Positions 52,399 through 60,738 of a DNA stretch of 64,000 nucleotides are shown here, piece after piece. The position numbers and the translations under genes were made by a program. Position 1 is the stretch's first letter; every line of letters begins with the position of its first letter. Source of the stretch: Variovorax jilinensis (GTDB lineage Bacteria; Pseudomonadota; Gammaproteobacteria; Burkholderiales; Burkholderiaceae_C); the NCBI RefSeq assembly GCF_030316885.1, contig NZ_JASZYQ010000010.1:1-64000 (forward strand), written 5' to 3'. Below the pieces are notes generated by a model. That model had not been told where the DNA came from. It searched no databases and saw nothing but the letters and a program-made list of their open reading frames with translations.

Positions 52399-54030
52399 TC
52401 ATAGGCCGCGCGAAGCTGCCGGCTCGGCGCGTTCGAGCGCGACGCCCAGCCGCTTCGCGAGCCGGATGAAGTTGGCCCGGTCGAGCCCCAGCGCCTCGGC
52501 GGCCGCCGACCGATTGAAGCCATGCGCCGCGAGCGCCGCGGCGAGCCGCTGCCGCTTGAGCGCATCGACCGCATCCTGGAGCGATCCGCCCTTTTGCGCG
52601 ACGCCGGCATCGCCGAGCACCATGGCGACGGCCGGCGTCGCTGCCGTCGTGGTTTCCTCGGCGGACTGCGACGCCAGCTCGAGGTCTTCCGCGCCGAGGC
52701 TCAGCATGCGCGTCGGCTCCTGGTTGCGCGCGCGTGCCCTGAGCACGCTGCGCCCCAGGAGGTGTTCCAGCTCGCGCACGTTGCCGGGCCAGGGGTAGGC
52801 CAGCAGGGCCGCCTGCGCGCTCGCGTCCAGCCGGGCGGCGCCGATGCCGAGCCGGGAGCGGTTCTCCTCGAGGAAGAAGCCGGCCAGCAGCAGCACGTCG
52901 CGCCCGCGCTCGCGCAACGGCGGCACCCGCAGCGGATAGGCGCTGAGCCGGTGATAGAAGTCGGCGCGCAGGCGTCCTGCCCGCACTTCCTCGGCCAGGT
53001 TGCGGTTGCTGGCGGCGATCAGCCGCACGTCGACGCGGTGCTCGCGGTCGGAACCCAGGCGCTGCAGCTGGCCGCTCTGCAGCACGCGCAAGAGCTTGGC
53101 CTGCACCGGCATCGACAGCTCGCCCACCTCGTCGAGGAACAGGGTGCCACCGTCGGCCAGCTCGAACTTGCCGGGCCGGTCGCCGGCCGCGCCGGTGAAT
53201 GCGCCCTTCACATGGCCGAAGAGCTCGCTCTCGACCAGCGTCTCGGGCAGGGCCGCGCAGTTGAGGCTGATCATCGGCCGCGCCGCGCGCAGGGAGCCCG
53301 CATGGATCGCCTCGGCCACGAGTTCCTTGCCGACACCGGTCTCGCCCTGGATCAGCACCGACAGCTCGCTGCCCGCCACCAGCGCGATGTCGGCGACGAG
53401 CTGCCGCATGGCGGCGCTGCGCCCGATCAGCTCGCGCGCACGCGGCGCAGCGGCCAGCCGGAAGCCTTCCGCGCGCAGGCTCTCGGCCGCGACCCGATGC
53501 TCCAGCTGCTCGATGCGGCCGGCCACTCCGACGATCGCCGCGGCCAGGCTGGCGAACAGCTGCAGTGCCGCCAGGTCGGCGCGCGAGAAGCGATCGGGCT
53601 GCAGCGCATCGAGCGTGAGCAAGCCCCAGATCCGCTGGTTGAGCTGGATCGGGCAGCCGACGCAGTCGTGCACGTCGAGCTCGCCCTCGACGCCGTCGAC
53701 CAGGCCGTCGTAGGGGTCGGGCAGGCTGCTGTCGGAGGGAAAGCGCAGGGGACCGCCAGCGCCCACCAGCGCCGCGAAGCGCGGATGCTCGGCGATCCGG
53801 AAGCGACGACCCAGCGTGTCGCGACTCAGGCCGTCGACCGCCAGGGGCAGCAGGCTGCCGTCTTCCAGCCGGAGCAGCGCCGCGGCATCGCAGGGCAGGA
53901 ACACGCGCAGCGATTGCAGGAGGCGGCGATAAAGCTCCTCGGCAGGCAAACCGGCGCCGAGATCGGCCACCAGGGGCGCCACCGCCTCGAGCAGCTTGTC
54001 GGCAGTCGAAAAGACACGATTTGGAGTCAT
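52399..54030 (-). CDS. norR: Nitric-oxide-responsive sigma-54 activator NorR
   Basis: A 543-residue bacterial enhancer-binding protein. Residues ~1-185 are a GAF domain, in NorR the site of a non-heme iron that senses NO. Then comes an AAA+ domain with Walker A GETGVGKE, the sigma-54-contact loop GAFTGA, Walker B GGTLFLDEVGEL and R-finger region. A Fis-type helix-turn-helix lies at the C-terminus (FNRSAAAEALGLDRANFIRLAKRLG). It is divergent from hmp, whose promoter has sigma-54 elements and NorR-like sites. Confidence 0.92.
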   Translation of the reverse strand: MTPNRVFSTADKLLEAVAPLVADLGAGLPAEELYRRLLQSLRVFLPCDAAALLRLEDGSLLPLAVDGLSRDTLGRRFRIAEHPRFAALVGAGGPLRFPSDSSLPDPYDGLVDGVEGELDVHDCVGCPIQLNQRIWGLLTLDALQPDRFSRADLAALQLFASLAAAIVGVAGRIEQLEHRVAAESLRAEGFRLAAAPRARELIGRSAAMRQLVADIALVAGSELSVLIQGETGVGKELVAEAIHAGSLRAARPMISLNCAALPETLVESELFGHVKGAFTGAAGDRPGKFELADGGTLFLDEVGELSMPVQAKLLRVLQSGQLQRLGSDREHRVDVRLIAASNRNLAEEVRAGRLRADFYHRLSAYPLRVPPLRERGRDVLLLAGFFLEENRSRLGIGAARLDASAQAALLAYPWPGNVRELEHLLGRSVLRARARNQEPTRMLSLGAEDLELASQSAEETTTAATPAVAMVLGDAGVAQKGGSLQDAVDALKRQRLAAALAAHGFNRSAAAEALGLDRANFIRLAKRLGVALERAEPAASRGL

Positions 54031-54048
54031 CTGGACACGATGATAGAC

Positions 54049-54117
54049 GTGTCATCGAGACACATGGCGTTGTAAGTCCTTGATCTGCCACGAGAACAGG
54101 CCTGGAACGGATGTTGC
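54049..54117 (+). promoter_or_regulatory. NorR sites and sigma-54 promoter of hmp
   Basis: Enhancer-like inverted repeat GTGTC-ATCGA-GACAC at 54049-54063, with another GACAC half at 54034-54038 pairing over GTGTC. A -24/-12 element TGGAACGGATGTTGCG has GG at 54104-54105 and GC at 54116-54117, exactly 10 nt between. Predicted start near 54129, 30 nt before the hmp start codon. Confidence 0.75.
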
Positions 54118-54158
54118 GCTGCATCACGCATCCCATGTGAACTCCAGGAGTCCTTCCC

Positions 54159-55349
54159 GTGCTGACCGCTCAACAAAAGTCCATCGTTTCCGCCACCGTG
54201 CCGCTGCTCGAAACCGGCGGCGAGGCCCTGACCACGCACTTCTACCGGATCCTGCTCGACGAGCATCCCGAAGTGCGGCCGCTCTTCAACCAGGCCCACC
54301 AGGCCAGCGGCGCGCAGCCGCGTGCCCTGGCCAACGGCGTGCTGATGTACGCGAAGAACATCGACCGGCTCGAGGCGCTCGGCGACCTCGCGGGGCAGAT
54401 CGTCAACAAGCACGTCGCGTTGCAGGTGCTGCCCGAGCACTACCCGATCGTGGGCGCCTGCCTGCTGCGCGCCATCCGCGAGGTGCTGGGCACCGAGATC
54501 GCCACCGACGAGGTGATCTCGGCCTGGGCCGCCGCCTACGGCCAGCTCGCCGACATCCTGATCGGCGCCGAGAAGCAGGCCTATGACGAACGCGCCGCTG
54601 CGCCGGGCGGCTGGCGCGGGGCTCGCGCTTTCACGGTGGTGAAGAAGGAAGCCGAGAGCGAGGAGATCGATTCCTTCTACCTCGCACCGGCCGATGGCGG
54701 CGCGATCCTGGACTTCGCGCCGGGCCAGTACATCGGCCTCAGACTGGTGGTGGACGGCAAGGAGATCCGCCGCAACTACTCGCTGTCGGCCGCCCCCAAC
54801 GGCGCCACCTACCGCATCAGCGTCAAGCGCGAAGCCGGCGGCGTTGCCTCCAACCATCTGCACGACCATGTCTTCGAAGGCTCGACGGTCGAACTGTTCC
54901 CGCCCGCGGGTGCCTTCACCCTGCAGGCAGGCGAGCGGCCGCTGGTGCTGATCAGCGGCGGCGTCGGCATCACGCCGACCCTGGCGATGCTCGAGGCCGC
55001 GCTGAAGACCGAGCGCGCGGTGCACTTCATCCACTTCGCGCGCACCCGCGGCGTGCATGCATTCCGGCACGCCATCGATGCGCTGGCGCACAAGCATCCT
55101 CAGTTGAAGCGCTTCTACTGCTACGAACAGGTAGCCACGAACGCCGCCCAGTCCGATGCACCGCACGCGGTCGGCCGCCTCGATGTGCAGCAGCTAGGCC
55201 AATGGCTGCCGGCGACGCGCGATGTCGATTCCTACTTCCTCGGCCCGAAGCCTTTCATGCAGCAGGTGAAGACGGCGCTGCACACGCTAGGCGTGCCCGA
55301 GCGCCAGGCGCGCTACGAGTTCTTCGGGCCGGCCTCGGCGCTCGAGTAG
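54159..55349 (+). CDS. hmp: Flavohemoglobin Hmp (nitric oxide dioxygenase)
   Basis: A 396-residue cytosolic enzyme that turns NO and O2 into nitrate using NAD(P)H. The globin domain (1-~140) has the distal Y29 (HFYR) and proximal H85 (VNKHVALQV). The FAD domain has RRNYSLSAAP, and the NAD domain has LVLISGGVGITPTLAML and a C-terminal YEFFGPA. The start is GTG at 54159 with CAGGAG 8 nt upstream. Expression should need NorR and sigma-54. Confidence 0.95.
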   Translation: MLTAQQKSIVSATVPLLETGGEALTTHFYRILLDEHPEVRPLFNQAHQASGAQPRALANGVLMYAKNIDRLEALGDLAGQIVNKHVALQVLPEHYPIVGACLLRAIREVLGTEIATDEVISAWAAAYGQLADILIGAEKQAYDERAAAPGGWRGARAFTVVKKEAESEEIDSFYLAPADGGAILDFAPGQYIGLRLVVDGKEIRRNYSLSAAPNGATYRISVKREAGGVASNHLHDHVFEGSTVELFPPAGAFTLQAGERPLVLISGGVGITPTLAMLEAALKTERAVHFIHFARTRGVHAFRHAIDALAHKHPQLKRFYCYEQVATNAAQSDAPHAVGRLDVQQLGQWLPATRDVDSYFLGPKPFMQQVKTALHTLGVPERQARYEFFGPASALE

Positions 55350-55356
55350 CCGCGGC

Positions 55357-56028
55357 TCACTTGCCCGTGATCGGGTTCGGGTAGTGGAAGGGCGGGATGT
55401 AGACGCCCGGGAAGGGTTCGTAGTCTTCGGTCGGCGGCAGGTCGGGCGGGTAGTCCGCCAGCATGCCGCCCTTGGGCGAGACGGCGGTGGCCCAGCTTTC
55501 GCCGTAGGGCGTGTGGAAGGTTCGATAGAAATGCATCTTCGAGATCTGCCAGCGACCGCCCTCGTCCCTCGCGTACTCGAAGGTCTCGACGCCTTCGCCC
55601 CAGCGCCCGTACTTGCCGAATTCGGCAAGCTGCATGAACGAGCGCCAGCGGCCCTTGGCCCGGGTGCCGCACGGCGCCACGTGCACGATGCCCTGAATCA
55701 TCATGTGGTTGTAGAGCTGGCCATGCAGCAGGCCGTTCGGGCCGCTCTTGGCCGGCCCCTGGCCGAGAAACTGCTTGAACAGCACCTCGAGCTGCTTGCG
55801 GCCGAGATAGACGCCAAGGGCGGAAATCTCCACCGAACAATCCTCGGTGAAGAGCGGCAGCAACTCGTCCCACAGCGCCTTGTCGAGGTAGTAGCCATAC
55901 ATGCGCGTGAGCTTGCTGATCAGTTCGATCGCCTTGAGCTCCGAGAGCTCCGATTCGACGGCGGCGAGTCGGGCTTCGAGCAATGCAAGGCGCTCGGGCG
56001 TGGGCAGAGTGAGGCTGGCTTCTGTCAT
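55357..56028 (-). CDS. SnoaL/NTF2-like nuclear-transport-factor-2-fold protein
   Basis: A 223-residue protein. It opens with a coiled-coil-like leader (LALLEARLAAVESELSELKAIELISKLTRMYGYYLDKALWDELLPLFTED), followed by an NTF2-like domain of the SnoaL_4 type (RWQISKMHFYRTFHTPYGESW). The C-terminal ~35 residues are Pro-rich (DYPPDLPPTEDYEPFPGVYIPPFHYPNP). Such proteins can be small hydratases, isomerases or dehydratases. It lies 3 nt after a Bug receptor gene and is convergent with hmp. No substrate can be named. Confidence 0.78.
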   Translation of the reverse strand: MTEASLTLPTPERLALLEARLAAVESELSELKAIELISKLTRMYGYYLDKALWDELLPLFTEDCSVEISALGVYLGRKQLEVLFKQFLGQGPAKSGPNGLLHGQLYNHMMIQGIVHVAPCGTRAKGRWRSFMQLAEFGKYGRWGEGVETFEYARDEGGRWQISKMHFYRTFHTPYGESWATAVSPKGGMLADYPPDLPPTEDYEPFPGVYIPPFHYPNPITGK

Positions 56029-56031
56029 GGG

Positions 56032-57015
56032 TCAGTCGAGCTTGAGGTTGATGCGCTTGATCAGCCGTCCCCATTCGTCGTGGTCCTTGCGGATCACTTC
56101 GCGGAAGGCCTCGGGCGAACTGCTCACGAGTTCGACGCCCATGGCGGAGAACTGCTCGCGCAGCTGCGAGGCGTTGACGGCGCGGGAGATTTCCTGGTTG
56201 AGCTTGGCGACGATCGGCGACGGCAGGCCCGCGGGGCCGAAGACACCGAGCCAGGTCGAACTCTCGAAACCCGAGAAGCCCTGCTCCCTGGCGGTGGGCA
56301 GCTCGGGCAGGGTGGCGAGGCGGCTCGTGCCTGCGGCGGCCAGCGCCTTGAGCCGGCCGGCGCGCACGTAGGGGATGGCGGTCGCCGGCGAATCGAACAG
56401 CAGTTGCACGTGGCCGGCCAGCAGGTCCTGCGCGGCCGGGTTCGAGCCCTTGTAGGGCACGTGGACGAACTTCGCGCCGTAATCGGCATTGAGCGCCTCG
56501 ATGTAGAGGTGTCCGGTGGTGCCCGGGCTCGGCGACGCGAAGGCGACGGTCTGGGTGCGGCTCAGCGCAATGGCTTCGGCCAGGTTTTTTGCGGGGAACG
56601 ACGGATGCGCCACCAGCACCGAGCTGCCGCGATAGACCTGCGCGATCGGCGTGAAATCGGCGAAGGGATCGAAGGGAGCCTTGGCATAGAGGTGAGGAAC
56701 CTGCGTGTGCGTCGTGTTGAGCGTGAGCAGCAGCGTGTAGCCGTCGGCCGGTGCCCGCGCCACTTCGAGCGCGCCTGGAATGCTCGCCCCGCCGGGCTTG
56801 TTCTCCACCACGATCGCATTCCCGAGGCTGGCGGTCAGCTCGCGCGCCAGCGCCCGCGCCACCACGTCGCCGGGGCCGCCGGGCGGTGCCGGGACCACCA
56901 GCCGGATGGTGCGGGCAGGGTCGGGGTAGGTGGCAGGAGACGCGGGCTGCGTCCACCCGGCAAGCGGAAGCAGCAGAGCGGCGGCAAGCAGGGTGGCGCG
57001 AGAAAGGAGGTCCAT
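56032..57015 (-). CDS. Bug-family tripartite tricarboxylate-type periplasmic receptor
   Basis: A 327-residue exported binding protein: signal peptide to about AGWTQPAS, then IRLVVPAPPGGPGDVVARALARELTASLGNAIVVENKPGGASIPGALEVARAPADGYTLLL in family pattern, and FVHVPYKGSNPAAQDLLAGHVQLLF. It is co-transcribed with the SnoaL-like gene (3-nt gap) and divergent from a LysR gene over a short operator region. It likely binds the precursor handled by the SnoaL-like enzyme. Confidence 0.9.
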   Translation of the reverse strand: MDLLSRATLLAAALLLPLAGWTQPASPATYPDPARTIRLVVPAPPGGPGDVVARALARELTASLGNAIVVENKPGGASIPGALEVARAPADGYTLLLTLNTTHTQVPHLYAKAPFDPFADFTPIAQVYRGSSVLVAHPSFPAKNLAEAIALSRTQTVAFASPSPGTTGHLYIEALNADYGAKFVHVPYKGSNPAAQDLLAGHVQLLFDSPATAIPYVRAGRLKALAAAGTSRLATLPELPTAREQGFSGFESSTWLGVFGPAGLPSPIVAKLNQEISRAVNASQLREQFSAMGVELVSSSPEAFREVIRKDHDEWGRLIKRINLKLD

Positions 57016-57070
57016 CGCCGCAGTCTAGGCAGCCGGCGTTGACCGGGCAAACGACATCTTCGACACTTGC

Positions 57071-57087
57071 GTCAACTTCTGGTTGAC
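57071..57087. promoter_or_regulatory. Palindromic operator between Bug and LysR genes
   Basis: Perfect inverted repeat GTCAAC-N5-GTTGAC, 11 nt before the LysR start and 56 nt before the Bug start. The T-N11-A core fits a LysR box, placed to control both divergent genes. Confidence 0.6.
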
Positions 57088-57097
57088 ACAACTCGCC

Positions 57098-58042
57098 ATG
57101 GCTCCCGACCGTCCCTACGCCCGGCTGCGCTTCAGCCAGCTTGAAATGATCAGTGAGATCGCCGAGACCGGTGGCGTACGCATGGCGGCCGAACGGCTGC
57201 ACTTGTCGGCCGCGGCCATCAGCAAATCGTTGCGTGAAATCGAACGATCCCTGGGCTTCGAACTTTTCGAGCGCCTGCCGCGCGGCATGGCGCCGACCGC
57301 CAGGGGCGAGCGCGTCGTCGCGCATGCGAGGCTGCTTCTCAACGAGATCGGCTACATGGCCGACGACTCCGCACTCGCCAGTCCGCGGCAGGGCGGGCTG
57401 ATTCGCCTCGGCGCGTCGCCCTACGTCATTGCGCACGTGCTGCCCGGGCTGCTGTCGGCGCTGCGTGCCGCCGAGGCGGCGGATTCGCGCATGACGGTGC
57501 GCATCCACGAAGGCCACCTCGGCGCGATGTTCGAACTGTTGCTCGCGGGCCAGATCGATGCGCTGGTCACGCTCTATGCACTGGGTGACCTGGCCGGCAC
57601 CAACACCGATGCGGTGGCGATCGAGAAGCTGCGCGACGAGCCGATCGTCGTCGTCGCCCCGCCGGCGCTGCACCCCGGCGGCCGGCGCAAGGTGCGCTGG
57701 AGCGAACTCGCCGCCATGCCGTGGATCCTGCCGGCCGCCTCGACCCACATGCGCCGCGCGGTCGAGGCGATGTTCCACATGGATTCGACGATGCCGCCGG
57801 TGCCGGTCATCGAAGGCACCAACCTGCAGGGCAACGTCAGCCTGTGCGTGGCCGGCCTCGGTTGCACGATCGCACCGATGACGCTCGTGCGCGAGCCGCT
57901 CGAGAGCGGCGCCCTGCGCCTCGTGAACGTGCGCGAGGCCATGCCGAGCTCGGCCCTCGCACTCGTGTACCGACGCATATCCGCGATGTACCGGCTCGGC
58001 GTCGACGAGCTCAGGGCGGCGGCGCATGCGAGCTTCCCGTGA
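57098..58042 (+). CDS. LysR-family transcriptional regulator
   Basis: A 314-residue regulator. The N-terminal helix-turn-helix is at ISEIAETGGVRMAAERLHLSAAAISKSLREIERSLGFELFER, the LysR pattern, and the C-terminal effector domain includes IRLGASPYVIAHVLPGLL. The ATG at 57098 is chosen over a TTG at 57083 that lies inside the operator palindrome. Divergent from the Bug/SnoaL pair, which it probably controls. Confidence 0.9.
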   Translation: MAPDRPYARLRFSQLEMISEIAETGGVRMAAERLHLSAAAISKSLREIERSLGFELFERLPRGMAPTARGERVVAHARLLLNEIGYMADDSALASPRQGGLIRLGASPYVIAHVLPGLLSALRAAEAADSRMTVRIHEGHLGAMFELLLAGQIDALVTLYALGDLAGTNTDAVAIEKLRDEPIVVVAPPALHPGGRRKVRWSELAAMPWILPAASTHMRRAVEAMFHMDSTMPPVPVIEGTNLQGNVSLCVAGLGCTIAPMTLVREPLESGALRLVNVREAMPSSALALVYRRISAMYRLGVDELRAAAHASFP

Positions 58043-58208
58043 GCGAGGGCCTGGCCGTATCGCGGCCTCGGCGAAGGGATGAAGCATTGGCGCAGCGGGT
58101 CGCGTGCTGAAGACGTGGCCATGCAGCCGCCCGGTTTCCATCAGGCGGCTATGCTCGATCACCACGAACAAGGCCATCCCCTGGCCGTCGCCAAGAGACA
58201 ATCCACCC

Positions 58209-59084
58209 TTGCATCCGACCGGAACCCTGCGCGGCATCGCCGCGATGCTGCTGGCCTGCGCCTTCTTTGCCTGCATGGACGCACTGCTCAAGAACCTGGC
58301 CGGACACTACCCGCCTGTGCAGGTCATGGCATTGCGCGGCCTCACGGCCCTGCCCCTGGTGTGCCTCTACATCGCATGGCGGCGCGAGGCCGCCGGCGTC
58401 TTCCATCGGCGCCTGCGTTGGCGCCTGCACCTGCTGCGCGCCACGCTGAACATGACGATGCTGGTGCTCTTCGTCTATGGGCTGAAGACCCTGGGTCTGG
58501 CCGAGGCCTACACGCTCAGCTTCATTGCACCCTTGCTGATGGTGCTCATTGCCGTGCCCATGCTGGGCGAGTCGGTCCAGCCCCGGCATTGGCTCGCCAT
58601 CGGCCTCGGCTTCGCCGGCGTGGTGATCGCGCTCCGGCCCGAGCAGGCTGCCTTCCTGTCGATGGGTGCCGTGGCGGTGCTGGTGGCCGCGGTCTGCTAT
58701 GCGCTGTCGAACATGCTGGGCCGCCTCATCAGCCGCACCGAATCGAGCGCCGCGCTGGTCTTCTGGACCACCGCCGGCATGGCCGTGGGCGGCAGCCTGA
58801 TCGCAGCGCCACAGTGGGTGCCGATACAGTCCGAGCACGCCTGGGTCCTTGCAGGCCTGGCCCTCAGCGGATTCCTGGGCCAGATGTGCATCGCCGAAGC
58901 CTTCCGCCACGGCAAGGCCGCCGCCATCGCCCCCTTCGAGTACAGCGCGCTCGCCTGGGCCATCGTGCTGGACTGGCTCTTCTGGCACACCGCGCCCGAT
59001 GCATGGACGCTCGGCGGCGGTGCGCTGATCATTGCGAGCGGACTGTGGCTGGCGCGCAGCGAGGCGCCGAGGCAGGCCGCCTGA
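58209..59084 (+). CDS. EamA/DMT-family transporter
   Basis: A ~291-residue inner-membrane protein with ten predicted helices in two EamA repeats (AMLLACAFFACMDALLKNLAGHYPP; AYTLSFIAPLLMVLIAVPMLGE; second-half AEAFRHGKAAAIAPFEYSALAWAIVLDW). Members are mostly exporters of amino acids and metabolites. The start is uncertain: a TTG at 58209 gives the usual short leader before helix 1, while the first clear ATG (58245) falls at its edge and a longer ORF begins at 58104. Convergent with the next gene (1-nt gap). Confidence 0.82.
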   Translation: MHPTGTLRGIAAMLLACAFFACMDALLKNLAGHYPPVQVMALRGLTALPLVCLYIAWRREAAGVFHRRLRWRLHLLRATLNMTMLVLFVYGLKTLGLAEAYTLSFIAPLLMVLIAVPMLGESVQPRHWLAIGLGFAGVVIALRPEQAAFLSMGAVAVLVAAVCYALSNMLGRLISRTESSAALVFWTTAGMAVGGSLIAAPQWVPIQSEHAWVLAGLALSGFLGQMCIAEAFRHGKAAAIAPFEYSALAWAIVLDWLFWHTAPDAWTLGGGALIIASGLWLARSEAPRQAA

Positions 59085-59085
59085 T

Positions 59086-60075
59086 TCAGGGAATCATCAC
59101 GATGGCGCCGACCGTCGATCGGCTCTCGGCCGCGCGGTGCGCCTGCGCCGCCTGCGCCAGCTCGAAGCGCGCGCCGATGCTGGCACGCACGATGCCCGCC
59201 TCCATGGCATCGAACACGTCGGCGGCGTTGGCGCGAAACGTTCCGAGATCGGCGTTGTGCGGGAAGACCGAGGGCCGCGTGAGAAAGAGACAACCCTTCT
59301 TGTTCAGCAGCTCCGGGTCGATGGCCGGAGCCGGACCGGAGGCCGCGCCGTACAGCGCGACCAGCCCGAAGGGTGCTGCGCAGTCGAGCGATCCCATGAA
59401 GGTGTGCTGCCCCACCGAGTCGTACACCACACGGGCCTTGCGCCCGTCGGTCGCCGCGATGACCCGCGCCACCCAATCGGGCTCGGAATAGTCGATGACC
59501 CGATCGCAGCCCGCGGCGCGTGCCGCCTCGCACTTGGGGGGCGAGCCGGCGGTGCCGATCACCGTGGCCCCGAGTGCCTTGGCCCAGGCGCTGAGGATCT
59601 GGCCCACACCCCCGGCGGCCGCATGCACAAGCACCACGTCGCCCGGGCGCACGGCATGCGTCTTCCTCACGAGGTACTGCGCCGTCATCGCCTTGAAGAA
59701 CACTGCCGCAGCGTCTTCGACGGCAACGCCGTCCGGAATCCTCACGAGCCTGTCGGCCGCCACGTTGCGGCGATCCGCGTAGGCTCCGAGCCCGGCGTTC
59801 ATGTAGACCACGCGTTCACCGAGGCGCAGATCCGTGACTCCGTCACCCAGGGCTTCCACGACGCCGGCGGCCTCGTGGCCCAATCCCGAGGGCAGCGGCA
59901 GCGGGTACTTGCCCGAACGCTGATAGATGTCGATGTAGTTGAAGCCGATCGCCGTCTGGCGCAGCCGGACTTCACCCGGCGCCGGGGCGGGCAGTTCCAT
60001 GGTCTCGAGGCGCATCGCCTCCGGGCCGCCGAACGTCGTGAGCCGGATGGCTCGTGTCTCCGCCGATGGGGTCAT
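59086..60075 (-). CDS. Quinone oxidoreductase-like MDR protein
   Basis: A 329-residue zinc-independent medium-chain reductase close to the QOR group. N-terminal TAIGFNYIDIYQRSGKYPLPLPSGLGHEAAGVVEALG and the NADPH motif VLVHAAAGGVGQILSAWAKALGATVIGT are characteristic, as is KKGCLFLTRPSVF. It probably reduces quinones or other electrophilic carbonyls with NADPH. The start at 60075 has an AGGA 7 nt upstream. Confidence 0.88.
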   Translation of the reverse strand: MTPSAETRAIRLTTFGGPEAMRLETMELPAPAPGEVRLRQTAIGFNYIDIYQRSGKYPLPLPSGLGHEAAGVVEALGDGVTDLRLGERVVYMNAGLGAYADRRNVAADRLVRIPDGVAVEDAAAVFFKAMTAQYLVRKTHAVRPGDVVLVHAAAGGVGQILSAWAKALGATVIGTAGSPPKCEAARAAGCDRVIDYSEPDWVARVIAATDGRKARVVYDSVGQHTFMGSLDCAAPFGLVALYGAASGPAPAIDPELLNKKGCLFLTRPSVFPHNADLGTFRANAADVFDAMEAGIVRASIGARFELAQAAQAHRAAESRSTVGAIVMIP

Positions 60076-60128
60076 CTGTCGATCCTCGTGCATTGTCGTT
60101 TCGTGCCCGCCACCCATGCGGAGACGCC

Positions 60129-60527
60129 TCAGTTCGTCGGAAAGAGCCCGACCACCTGCCACTCGCCGTTCGACTTTCCGTTGCTCCGGCAGAAGAGATA
60201 GCTGGCGGAGTTCTGCAGCGCCCTGTGGCGATTCTCGATGCGTGCCACCCTGCAGTTCTTCCTGCCTTCAGGGTCGACGGCCGGCGTGATGCTGCCATTG
60301 CTGGAAGTGCGAGGATTTTCCCAGGTGACGGTGACACCATCGGCGCCCGTGTCGAGCGTGCGGTTGACGGACCGGGTCATCAAGTCGATGTCGGCGCCGT
60401 TGAATCGGGTCACCGGTGTATCCCGCATCGCATTGAAGAGGCTCAACGGCCGCGCCTGCGCAGCAGAAATCGCAGCCATCGCAGCGACGGCCATCGCGAG
60501 CACCCTGGCCCCTTGGGACGCCTTCAT
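60129..60527 (-). CDS. Small exported protein, Lpp0805/17-kDa surface-antigen-like
   Basis: A 132-residue protein with a signal peptide (MKASQGARVLAMAVAAMAAISAAQA). The mature part resembles RT0821/Lpp0805-type surface proteins: VNRTLDTGADGVTVTWENPRTSSNGSITPAVD and a later CRVARIENRH with two Cys that could form a disulphide (C93 and about C113). No lipobox Cys follows the signal, so it is likely periplasmic or surface-located. Function unknown. Upstream 211 nt to poxB show no gene. Confidence 0.68.
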   Translation of the reverse strand: MKASQGARVLAMAVAAMAAISAAQARPLSLFNAMRDTPVTRFNGADIDLMTRSVNRTLDTGADGVTVTWENPRTSSNGSITPAVDPEGRKNCRVARIENRHRALQNSASYLFCRSNGKSNGEWQVVGLFPTN

Positions 60528-60738
60528 GTTCGACTCCTCGCGGTCCTGGTGGGATGAAGCCGAACAATTCTACGGCGCGCCTGTCCTTCGATCGGGCTAC
60601 ATGGCCCGTGCCGCGGGTCTCGATCTCTTCAGCGGCCAGCGATTCCGGAAGACATCGCCGGCTTTTGCGCTCCGAGACGATCGTTTCAACGGTTTTCATC
60701 AGAGTGCTCCTTCCGGTCGATCGACCGACGCATCGCGT

